In this document: in pieces, positions 26,147 through 34,379 of the stretch | Position numbering within the stretch: position 1 is the stretch's first letter | Layout: each line of letters opens with the position of its first letter | Assembly: GCF_019311235.1 (NCBI RefSeq) | Contig: NZ_JAHWDF010000009.1 | Coordinates: forward strand, 80,214 to 144,213 | Direction: 5' to 3' | Source of the DNA: Mesonia aestuariivivens | GTDB lineage: Bacteria > Bacteroidota > Bacteroidia > Flavobacteriales > Flavobacteriaceae | Length of the DNA: 64,000 nt | The notes under the pieces: model-generated | Seen by the model: only the letters and a program-made list of their open reading frames with translations | Told to the model about the DNA's origin: nothing | The model's database searches: none | Program-made: the position numbers and the translations under genes

Positions 26147-26741
26147 TCAACCATTAACCATTTATCATTAACCATTTATCATTAACCATTTATCATTAAC
26201 CATCAACCATTAACCATTTATCATCAACCATTAACCATTAACCATTTATCATTAACCATTTATCATCAATCATTTATCATCAACCATTAACCATTTATCA
26301 TTAATCATTAACCATTTATCATTAACCATTTATCATCAACCATTTATCATTAACCATTTATCATCAACCATTTATCATCAACCATTAATCATCAACCATT
26401 AACCATTTATCATTAACCATTAATCATCAACCATCAACCATTTATCATTAACCATCAACCATTAACCATTTATCATCAACCATTAACCATTAACCATTAA
26501 TCATTAACCATTTATCATCAACCATTTATCATTAACCATCAACCATTAACCATTTATCATCAACCATTAACCATCAACCATTAACCATTTATCATCAACC
26601 ATTAACCATCAACCATTAACCATTTATCATCAACCATCAACCATTAACCATTAACCATTAATCATTAACCATTTATCATCAACCATTAACCATTTATCAT
26701 TAACCATTAATCATTAACCATTTATCATTAACCATTAACCA
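26147..26741. repeat. 595-bp array of 85 perfectly phased heptamers
   Basis: Reading the plus strand in 7-base steps from 26147 gives exactly 85 units with no insertion or deletion. Only five variants occur: TTAACCA (33), TTTATCA (24), TCAACCA (21), TTAATCA (6) and TCAATCA (1). All variation lies at positions 2, 3 and 5. Two TTTATCA units are never adjacent, although chance would give about seven such pairs. The array ends 7 bases before the hsdS stop codon and begins 18 bases from the four-helix start codon. It is non-coding in long frames. On the minus strand each unit junction joins a stop triplet to an ATG (TAATG, TGATG or TAAATG). Confidence 0.95.
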
Positions 26742-26748
26742 TTAAAAC

Positions 26749-28026
26749 TTAACCATTACCAAACGCTAACAATTGATTGCGATAATACTCATATTGCTTT
26801 TGCCGTAACGCTATTTCTTTAGGTAACCCCTCGCTGATAGAAGTGGTAATTATATCGAACTTATCCAGAATAGATACGATGCGTTCTTGTTCTTTCGGTG
26901 AAGGAATGGGTATTAAATAATCCATTATCTTCGTTTTATTACCACGAGGCATTTTAGCTCCTTTTGAGTACTTCATATTGAATGCAAAGAAATTATCATC
27001 TGCTAAAACTTGATATAGAAATTTTGGACTTATATTTTCGTTAATTAGTCTAATAGTTAAAACGTCTCCATTAGTTCCGCCTATGCTATCAGACAACCAA
27101 ATTTTCTTTAAATACGGTCTTATATTTCCAATTAGTATATCATTAATTTGAAATCGTGTAGAATTTCCTTTAGTAGGTACTCTGGTCGAAATTGTCTTAC
27201 CTAACTTATCTTGTAATAGATTGTCGACACCTACGTAATTATTCTCATCTAACTCTTCAAAACCGATACGATCTTTAGAATATTCTCCAATTTCTCCCAA
27301 AGTCTTCCACTCAACCTCATTTTCATCAAAACTCAACAACTGTTCCCGATAGTAGCTAAACTGCTGTTTACGGGCGGTAAGCTCTGCGGTAAGCTCTGCG
27401 GTAAGCTCTGCGGTAAGCTCGGTAAACGTATCGAGAATGTCAACTATCTTTTGTTGAATTTCTAAAGATTTTTTTGGGTTTTCCGGGCAAGGGATGGGGA
27501 TTTTATACTCTTTAAGTTTCTTAACACCTATAATACCGAGACTACCATTCTTATTAGCGTTTTCTTTACACCAATTACTGAATTTAAAGAAATAATGAAA
27601 CATAAATTTGATACTCAAAATTTCTTTATAGGCATCTTTTAGACTAAAACTGGTAATTTGTTGATTAGTTAAAAATGGAGTTAAAACTAAAGCGTGCTCA
27701 CCTATTGTTGCAGTAGTAGACATAAATAGAGAGTTTGCAGGAATTAGGTCACCTTTAACTGCTGATTTCGTGACTTGTTGAAACGCAGTATTTAAAATTC
27801 TCCCATTTTGTCTAATATCCTCTAAACGGAACCACGGTATATCCCCATTTTGCCAAAATTCCTTTTTCTTTTTTGAAGGTGTATATCCATTTTTCACATT
27901 AAATATTTCATCAACTGTTTTCCATTCCACTTCAACCCCATCTAATAAATTCTCTAAAAATGGGAGATTATCTTGGCTATTAGTATTTGCTTCTGCATTA
28001 TCCATTTTTAATTTTTCTTTATCCAT
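26749..28026 (-). CDS. hsdS: Type I restriction system specificity subunit S
   Basis: This 425-residue protein has two target-recognition domains (about 30-170 and 235-380), each followed by a conserved helical region: ENPKKSLEIQQKIVDILDTF and PKEQERIVSILDKFD. HsdS sets the two halves of the DNA target, each read by one domain. The first helical region is followed by a TAEL repeat (about 202-217) that sets the spacing. The gene overlaps the RhuM gene by 8 bases. The last codons (GGT AAT GGT TAA) themselves resemble the heptamers that follow. Confidence 0.93.
   Translation of the reverse strand: MDKEKLKMDNAEANTNSQDNLPFLENLLDGVEVEWKTVDEIFNVKNGYTPSKKKKEFWQNGDIPWFRLEDIRQNGRILNTAFQQVTKSAVKGDLIPANSLFMSTTATIGEHALVLTPFLTNQQITSFSLKDAYKEILSIKFMFHYFFKFSNWCKENANKNGSLGIIGVKKLKEYKIPIPCPENPKKSLEIQQKIVDILDTFTELTAELTAELTAELTARKQQFSYYREQLLSFDENEVEWKTLGEIGEYSKDRIGFEELDENNYVGVDNLLQDKLGKTISTRVPTKGNSTRFQINDILIGNIRPYLKKIWLSDSIGGTNGDVLTIRLINENISPKFLYQVLADDNFFAFNMKYSKGAKMPRGNKTKIMDYLIPIPSPKEQERIVSILDKFDIITTSISEGLPKEIALRQKQYEYYRNQLLAFGNG
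27374..27420 (-). repeat. 12-bp tandem repeat encoding TAEL in hsdS
   Basis: On the plus strand GCGGTAAGCTCT is repeated with a 12-bp period, three full copies and 11 bases of a fourth. In the protein it reads TEL-TAEL-TAEL-TAEL-TAR. In the EcoR124 family, changing the number of TAEL repeats in the central spacer of HsdS changes the gap in the recognition site. The unit is a multiple of three, so copy changes keep the frame. Confidence 0.9.
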
Positions 28027-29035
28027 TAGGCTTGCGGCTTTCTTTTTTGGCTTTCTTTTCTAAGGCAGCAAGGGTGTTTAAATAGTCTTTTTCTACGGTA
28101 CTTAGTGTTTTGGCTTTGTACTTTTTGTATTCTTGGCTTGCTTTTTCTTTAGCTTTTTCTGAAGATATTTTACCGGCATCGCCCAGCACTTTACGGCCTG
28201 TAGTGGCTAAGATATTGTCTAGTTCTTGTACATAATCTGCCATACGCATTTCTTTTTCTTCAATCGCATTTAATTCGGCTAAATCAAAATAAGCGGCTAC
28301 CAGATTATTGAGTACTTTAAGTTCTTTTTCGGCTAAAAAATTTTTGGCGACCATGGCTTCTGCCTGGGTGGGTTGTTCTCCCTTAAAATTGGTGAGGCCA
28401 GCAAAAGGTTTATTACTGTCTACTCTTAAAAAAATAACTTCACTAGCCGTATTGCCGTGGGCGGCATAGTGTAGTTTGTTTTGTACAATTTTAAAGAAGG
28501 TAGTGCTTTCTTGGCTTTTGGGGTTGTAGTCTGTAGCGGTAGCATATAAATCTAATACTTGCCTATACATTACTTTTTCGCTAGAACGTATATCGCGTAT
28601 GCGGTTTAATAACTCTTTCCAGTAATTGCCACCGCCAAGGTTTTTAAGGCGGTCATCATCTATGGTAAAACCTTTTACGATATATTCTTTTAAGCGTTGG
28701 GTTGCCCAGATACGAAATTGTGTTGCAATTTTAGAATTAATTCTATACCCTAAAGCTATAATCATATCTAGGTTATAATAGTCTAGATGCCTAGTAACCT
28801 CCCGATTACCTTCTGTTTGAACTGTTCGGATTTTCCGAACAGTTGCTTCTGGCATTAGTTCTTCATCGGTATAAATATTCTTTATATGCTCACTTACTGT
28901 AGACTTTGAAGTTTGATAGAGTTCTACCAATTGCTTCTGGGTTAACCAAACATCTTCATCTTCTAGATGAACGGATAGTTGAGCAAGACCATCATCACTT
29001 TTGTAAATTATAAGGTTACTATTTATTTTACTCAT
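28019..29035 (-). CDS. RhuM-family protein inside the hsd operon
   Basis: This 338-residue protein matches the virulence-protein RhuM family. It has [26 protein letters not shown] near the N-terminus (DNA-binding-like), then [24 protein letters not shown] and [17 protein letters not shown] at about 80-125. The middle contains a Fic/Doc-like [13 protein letters not shown] segment. The C-terminus is Lys-rich. RhuM proteins recur inside type I restriction operons, but their function is not known. The gene overlaps hsdM by 4 bases and hsdS by 8 bases, so translation is coupled. Confidence 0.85.
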   Translation of the reverse strand: MSKINSNLIIYKSDDGLAQLSVHLEDEDVWLTQKQLVELYQTSKSTVSEHIKNIYTDEELMPEATVRKIRTVQTEGNREVTRHLDYYNLDMIIALGYRINSKIATQFRIWATQRLKEYIVKGFTIDDDRLKNLGGGNYWKELLNRIRDIRSSEKVMYRQVLDLYATATDYNPKSQESTTFFKIVQNKLHYAAHGNTASEVIFLRVDSNKPFAGLTNFKGEQPTQAEAMVAKNFLAEKELKVLNNLVAAYFDLAELNAIEEKEMRMADYVQELDNILATTGRKVLGDAGKISSEKAKEKASQEYKKYKAKTLSTVEKDYLNTLAALEKKAKKESRKPNG

Positions 29036-30579
29036 CCTTCAATTTCTTTTACGATGGCATCAATTTCTGACCTTAGCTTATCTATTTTTTTTACGGTTTG
29101 TTCAACTTCTTTATTGAGTACCTTAATATCTATTTTCTCTCGGGTATCTTTTGGTGCTACATAAGAACTGACCGATAGGTTATAGTCGTTGTCTGCTATT
29201 TTCTTATTATCGATAGTCGTCGCTACGTGAGCTACTTCCTTCTTATTATCAAACATCTCAATAATGGTATCAATATGCTTATCGAGCAACACATTATTAT
29301 TGGTTTCTTTTTTAAAGAAGTCTTCCCCACTTACGTCTATAAATTGGGTTTTCGTATCGGTTTTACTTTTTGAAAGCACCAAAATATTTACGGCTATAGA
29401 AGTCCCAAAAAACAAATTAGGCGCTAAAGAAATAACGGTTTCTACAAAGTTGTTTTCTACCAAATATTTTCTAATTTTTTGCTCGGCACCGCCACGGTAA
29501 AAAATACCCGGAAAACAAACTAAAGCCGCTCTACCTTTACTTGATAAATAACTTAAGGCGTGTAGTACAAAAGCAAAATCTGCCTTCGATTTAGGTGCTA
29601 ACACACCAGCGGGCGCAAAACGATCGTCGTTAATCATGGTAGGATCATCGTTACCAATCCATTTTACCGAATAGGGCGGATTGGAAACAATGGCTTCAAA
29701 AGGTTTTTCATCTCCCAATTCAGGAGTTATCAGCGTATCACCGTGTACCAAATGAAACTTGTCGTAATTGATGTTATGCAAAAACATATTCATCCGCGCC
29801 AGGTTATAGGTGGTATAGTTAATTTCTTGGCCGTAAAAACCTTCTTGTATGATATGATTTTTAAAATAAGGTTTCGCTTGCAATAATAATGAACCCGAAC
29901 CCGCCGCAGGATCATAGATTTTATTAACCGTCTCTTGTTTATGTAATGCTAATTTTGCAATAAGATGCGAAACATTGGGAGGCGTAAAAAACTCTCCACC
30001 AGATTTCCCTGCATTGGCCGCATAATTGGAGATTAAAAATTCATAGGCATCTCCGAAGAAATCGATTTTATTGTCTTCAAAACTACCAAATTTTAAACCG
30101 GCCACTCCTTTTAAAACTTTTGCTAAACGGCTGTTTTTACTTTCTACCGTGCTTCCCAGTCGGCTACTGGTAGTGTCAAAATCTGCAAATAAGCCCTTAA
30201 TATCTTCCTCAGAAGGGAAACCGTTGGCAGAACTTTCAATAGCAGAAAAAATGGCGGCTAAATCTGTATTTAAGTTTTCGTTAGAGTTAGCATTCTTTAC
30301 GATATTTTTAAAAAGCTGGCTTGGGTAAATAAAATAGCCTTTGGTTTTTATCGCATCTTCTTTAATTTCTGGGGTAATTACCTCATCTGATAAACTGGCA
30401 TAATCTATACTTTCATCACCACCCTCAATGTAAATGGTGAAATTTTCACTAATAAAACGATAGAAAAGACTTCCTAAAACAAAATGCTTAAAATCCCAAC
30501 CATCTACTGAACCTCGAACGTCATTGGCTATTTTCCAAATTTGGCTCTGTAATTCGGCTCTTTGTGCTGTACTTGTCAT
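29032..30579 (-). CDS. hsdM: Type I restriction system DNA methyltransferase subunit M
   Basis: This 515-residue protein has the N-terminal HsdM helical domain (about 5-140) followed by an N6-adenine methyltransferase core: [14 protein letters not shown], the SAM site [10 protein letters not shown], and the catalytic VSNPPYS. HsdM methylates the target together with HsdS. It is the first gene of the operon. No clear -7 box was found directly upstream; the 345 bases before it (30580-30924) hold only AT-rich sequence and the terminator of the next gene. Confidence 0.95.
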   Translation of the reverse strand: MTSTAQRAELQSQIWKIANDVRGSVDGWDFKHFVLGSLFYRFISENFTIYIEGGDESIDYASLSDEVITPEIKEDAIKTKGYFIYPSQLFKNIVKNANSNENLNTDLAAIFSAIESSANGFPSEEDIKGLFADFDTTSSRLGSTVESKNSRLAKVLKGVAGLKFGSFEDNKIDFFGDAYEFLISNYAANAGKSGGEFFTPPNVSHLIAKLALHKQETVNKIYDPAAGSGSLLLQAKPYFKNHIIQEGFYGQEINYTTYNLARMNMFLHNINYDKFHLVHGDTLITPELGDEKPFEAIVSNPPYSVKWIGNDDPTMINDDRFAPAGVLAPKSKADFAFVLHALSYLSSKGRAALVCFPGIFYRGGAEQKIRKYLVENNFVETVISLAPNLFFGTSIAVNILVLSKSKTDTKTQFIDVSGEDFFKKETNNNVLLDKHIDTIIEMFDNKKEVAHVATTIDNKKIADNDYNLSVSSYVAPKDTREKIDIKVLNKEVEQTVKKIDKLRSEIDAIVKEIEG

Positions 30580-30862
30580 TTATTAAATTTAGATGTTTTA
30601 TTCCCTATAGTGGAATATTTTTTCAACAAAACTTAGTTTTCAACGCTACAAAGTTTTTTTTAATTGAAGAGGTTAAAAATATAAATCTTTTTTGACAAGT
30701 TAATAAGTATTAAAGCTTATCCCTAGGAAGTTTTATAACCTACTTAAAGCAAGCCTTTAACCAACGTTAGTTTTTGTTTGTAGAAGAAAAAAGGTATTAG
30801 GTTAGAAAATAGATGATAAACAAAGTATAGAAGCAAAAGAAGCTTAAGTTTCTTTTGCATCC

Positions 30863-30900
30863 TAAAAAAAATCCGCAGTCTAATTAAAGACTACGGATTC
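30863..30900 (-). terminator. Terminator after the phosphatase fusion gene
   Basis: A 12-bp stem (AATCCGCAGTCT at 30870-30881 with AGACTACGGATT at 30888-30899, one mismatch) is followed on the minus strand by a run of T residues. It lies 25 bases past the stop of the phosphatase gene and separates the Sus locus from hsdM. Confidence 0.82.
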
Positions 30901-30924
30901 CAACTTACGTGGGGTAAAAAGTTT

Positions 30925-32697
30925 TTAGTTGAGAAGTGATAAAATTTTATGGTAAATTTCGTTATTTTCATACACTCCGGTAAATTTTTGAGCTTGGGGT
31001 CCGTATGCAAAAACCGGCACCATGGTAGCGGTATGATCATGGGTGGTAAAGTCACCTTCTATCATGTGATTTTCTAGATTTCCTTGCGGAACGCTAAATC
31101 CTGAAGTTTCATGATCTGCGGTAATAACCACCAAAGTTCCGGGGTGAGTATCTGCAAATTGCAAAGCTCTTGAAATTGCTTTATCAAAATCTATACCTTC
31201 GCTGACTATCCCACCTACTTCATTAAAATGTCCAAATTTATCGATCTGGGCACCTTCAATCATCACAAAGAAAGGTTGTTTTTGTTTTTCTAAAAACTTA
31301 AGACTATGCTCAACAACTTTTGGAAATTGCTCACCACGACCTTTTAATACAGAAGGCACCCCAGCATTCGCCATAAAATAACCTACACGTGCTGCTGTTG
31401 ATGAAGAAATAGCTTCTGGAGTTTCGACCAACTGAAAAGGCATTTCTACTTCAAAATATTTTTTCCCTCCTCCAGCAAAAAGCGTAAGTTCACTCTCATA
31501 TAAGTCTGAAGCTATGGCTTGCGTCATGCCACGATCTTTTTGGTGTGCATAAAAAGAACTAGGTGTTGCTCCTGTAATTTCATCGGTAGTGATCACTGCG
31601 GTATTAAAATTTCTTTGTTGTAAAACTTCACAAATACTTGAGATTTTATTGCCTGAAACATCAACCCCAATGGCACGGTTATAAGTTTTTTCACCTGTAG
31701 CCAAAGCAGTTCCCGCAGCAGCAGAATCGGTTGTAAAATCGTCTGCAGAAGAAGTTTTAATTAATCCCACGTGTTTTAGTTGTGTTAGACTAAGCTCGCC
31801 TCCATTAGCTAAAGTTGAAGCAGAAATTTGAGAAAGCCCATTACCATCTCCTATTAACAAAATAATATTTTTCACTGCTGTTTCTTCTCCATCAGTGGCA
31901 TAAGTAGGCTGGTATACTTTTGAAAATATTTCATTTTTATAGATACGTTTGGGCAGAGTTTCTATATAGTTTACACAGGTAAAAGGTTGGTCTGTATTAA
32001 TTACTTCTACACCTAAATCTACAAACGCTTTCCAAGCACTTTTAGAATCTGGAGTTCCCCAAAAGCGAAAAGGTTTTCCATAAGCCTGAGCTTTTTTAAT
32101 CACTTGTGTTACCTGTTGCAGGTCTTGTTCTGTAAATCTACCTTTCCCATTCCAGTTAGCATAGTTGGGGTAAGGAAGACTAATCATGGCAACACGTTCC
32201 CATTGAGCAGAGGTTAGTGGCGCTAACGATTGATAATCAAATTGAATAAAATTAGGGTAGTTATGAAATTGTTTTGGTGAAGGTTGATTTCCTGAAATGA
32301 TAATTTTAATAGTATTCTCTGCCAACAACGCTTTATAATTGGCTAAAACCTTTACTAACTCTTTTAGTGTTTGATGCGCATCGGTTTTAACATCTATTAA
32401 TAATTGAAGTGGCTCATTAGTTAGCATTTGTAATGATGCCGCCTCTTTTAAAGGTTGTAAGTAAAGACTTTCTAGTGTTCTAGTTTCTGAAATTTCATCT
32501 TCTCTGTGGGCTACACAAAGCTTTTTGTGTTTATAAAAAACATCAATTTCTATAGAACGAGCTCCTGCAGCATAAGCTTGCCAAAATGGAATTTGCTGTT
32601 CATAATCATTATGAGAATGAACTATTGGATATTGCTGTGCGTACAGACTACCAAAGCCTGTAATTAGGATCCAAAAACTTAGTATTAAATTTTTCAT
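30925..32697 (-). CDS. Exported phosphodiesterase-alkaline phosphatase fusion
   Basis: This 590-residue protein has a signal peptide (1-20) and two catalytic domains. Residues 22-255 look like a glycerophosphodiester phosphodiesterase/PLC-like TIM barrel: HSHND at 27-31, IEID at 49-52 and AHRED at 63-67. Residues about 270-590 are an alkaline phosphatase with LIGDGNG (281-287), nucleophile Ser325 in TDSAAAGT, and metal ligands in ADHET (527-531) and THDHT. Together they could release phosphate from phosphodiesters. It follows susD by 71 bases, so it is probably the hydrolase of this uptake locus. Confidence 0.88.
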   Translation of the reverse strand: MKNLILSFWILITGFGSLYAQQYPIVHSHNDYEQQIPFWQAYAAGARSIEIDVFYKHKKLCVAHREDEISETRTLESLYLQPLKEAASLQMLTNEPLQLLIDVKTDAHQTLKELVKVLANYKALLAENTIKIIISGNQPSPKQFHNYPNFIQFDYQSLAPLTSAQWERVAMISLPYPNYANWNGKGRFTEQDLQQVTQVIKKAQAYGKPFRFWGTPDSKSAWKAFVDLGVEVINTDQPFTCVNYIETLPKRIYKNEIFSKVYQPTYATDGEETAVKNIILLIGDGNGLSQISASTLANGGELSLTQLKHVGLIKTSSADDFTTDSAAAGTALATGEKTYNRAIGVDVSGNKISSICEVLQQRNFNTAVITTDEITGATPSSFYAHQKDRGMTQAIASDLYESELTLFAGGGKKYFEVEMPFQLVETPEAISSSTAARVGYFMANAGVPSVLKGRGEQFPKVVEHSLKFLEKQKQPFFVMIEGAQIDKFGHFNEVGGIVSEGIDFDKAISRALQFADTHPGTLVVITADHETSGFSVPQGNLENHMIEGDFTTHDHTATMVPVFAYGPQAQKFTGVYENNEIYHKILSLLN

Positions 32698-32768
32698 AGT
32701 ATAAAATAGAGGTAGTAAAAGCTGCTATTTTAAGAATAGCAGCTTTACATGAAACAAACAATCAAATA

Positions 32769-34355
32769 TTACCAACCTAGGTTTTGAGGTATTCCTGAGC
32801 TTTCAATCACTGTAGTTGGTAGTGGCCAAACGTGCATATAAGAACTATCGTAATTTCTTGCACTCCATACTTCTTGTATGCTATAATTAGAGTTAGGATC
32901 TGTACGATCTTCGTGTATTCTTCCGTGTAAGGGTTGAGCATATACTTCTTCGGCATCGCCCCAACGCACTAAATCAAAATGGCGGTTGGCAAATTCTCCT
33001 GCCAATTCTACACGACGTTCATGCTTTACATCTTCTAAAGTAGCTCCTGAAATTGCAGCTAAGCCTGCTCTATCGCGAACCGCATTTAAGGGTGCATCAC
33101 CATTTTGTCCTTGCATGATTAAAGCTTCAGATTTCATCAATAATACTTCGGCATAACGTAAAAGTGGTATATTATAAACTGTAGATGGATCGTCACCATT
33201 GCTATTTACATAAGTTCCAATAGGGTTTTCATACCCAAACTCATACATGTATTTGTTAAACTGAAATCCAGATAAAGAATTTTCTGAGTAGTATCTTCTA
33301 TCTTCTCCAAAATAAGAGAACTCGTCTCCATACGCTAAGATAGTTACTTCTTTACGGGCATCATTTGCTTCAAAAGCTTCATACAATTCTAAAGTGGGTT
33401 GGTAGTAACCCCAACCATTATATTTACTCCATCCTTTATTTTCTAACATCACACCAGATAATATACTACCCCCATTTACACCAGAGTTGACCGACCAAAT
33501 GTATTCGCTCGTCCAATTGTTTAAATGACTGTGCAATAATCTAAAATCTTCTGCTGGTTGATCGGTATCAATTAAAGCTCTTCCTGAACCTGAATTGGTC
33601 ACTTTATCACTAAATTTAACCACATTTTCATATTGACTAGCATCATATTGTGCCCAGTATAAATACGTTTTCGCGATATAAGCGTAAGCAGCATCTTTAT
33701 GCGCATGCCCATAATCTGCTCCAGACATTTCTGTAAATAGCGGTAATAATTCTGCTGCAGCTTCTAGGTCTTGCACAATTTGATCGTAATTTTCTACTAC
33801 ACTTGAGGGACGCTCATAAGTTCCTGCCGAAGCATCCATATTATCTACAGTAACAATAGGAATCCCCCCGTTTTGACCATCATCACCATAGGTATGGGCT
33901 AACCAGAAATAGAAAAAACCACGCATAAAATAAGCTTCTCCCATTGCTTGATTTTTTAAATCTTCACTAATATTCATTGCTGGAATATTTTTTAAAATAT
34001 CATTCGCTCTACGAATTACTTTAAAAGCCCTAGGGTACATATTACCGGTATACCCTTCATCGCCAGTACATACAAAGTTTTTCACATTATCGGCATCGGC
34101 TTTAATACGCCCCGTAATCATATCGTCGGAGGCATTGATGTACCAAAAGAAGCCACGCCCAAACATTTCTGAAGTTTTCATTTCTTCATACATACCATTA
34201 ACCGCAAGATTTACATCATCTGCTGTTTTCCAGAAATTTCCGTAAGAAACGCTTCCTTTAGAGTTTACATCTGTAAAATCATCTGAGCACGAAGTAAACA
34301 TTAACGCTGCTATAGAAAAAAGCGCAATGCTTTTAAGTTTGATATAGTTTATCAT
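32769..34355 (-). CDS. SusD/RagB-family nutrient-binding lipoprotein
   Basis: This 528-residue protein has a lipoprotein signal (LMFTSCSDDF, Cys at about 23) and the SusD pattern: early NFWKTADDVNLAVNGMY, GEAYFMRGFFYFWLAHTYG near 135-155, LLRYAEVLLMKSEAL near 400, and RHFDLVRWGDAEEVYAQP with WPLP near the end. SusD-like proteins sit on the outer surface and hand ligands to SusC. It follows susC by 24 bases. Confidence 0.95.
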   Translation of the reverse strand: MINYIKLKSIALFSIAALMFTSCSDDFTDVNSKGSVSYGNFWKTADDVNLAVNGMYEEMKTSEMFGRGFFWYINASDDMITGRIKADADNVKNFVCTGDEGYTGNMYPRAFKVIRRANDILKNIPAMNISEDLKNQAMGEAYFMRGFFYFWLAHTYGDDGQNGGIPIVTVDNMDASAGTYERPSSVVENYDQIVQDLEAAAELLPLFTEMSGADYGHAHKDAAYAYIAKTYLYWAQYDASQYENVVKFSDKVTNSGSGRALIDTDQPAEDFRLLHSHLNNWTSEYIWSVNSGVNGGSILSGVMLENKGWSKYNGWGYYQPTLELYEAFEANDARKEVTILAYGDEFSYFGEDRRYYSENSLSGFQFNKYMYEFGYENPIGTYVNSNGDDPSTVYNIPLLRYAEVLLMKSEALIMQGQNGDAPLNAVRDRAGLAAISGATLEDVKHERRVELAGEFANRHFDLVRWGDAEEVYAQPLHGRIHEDRTDPNSNYSIQEVWSARNYDSSYMHVWPLPTTVIESSGIPQNLGW

Positions 34356-34379
34356 AATTTTCTTTTTATGTATTTGATA

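Noticed and set aside
26147..26741. Heptamer array as a CRISPR-like repeat
   Set aside because: Units are 7 bases with no unique spacers, no leader and no cas genes. It is a tandem repeat.
25770..26741. Four-helix gene plus repeats as a diversity-generating retroelement
   Set aside because: No reverse transcriptase gene and no template/variable repeat pair with adenine mismatches was found in the window.
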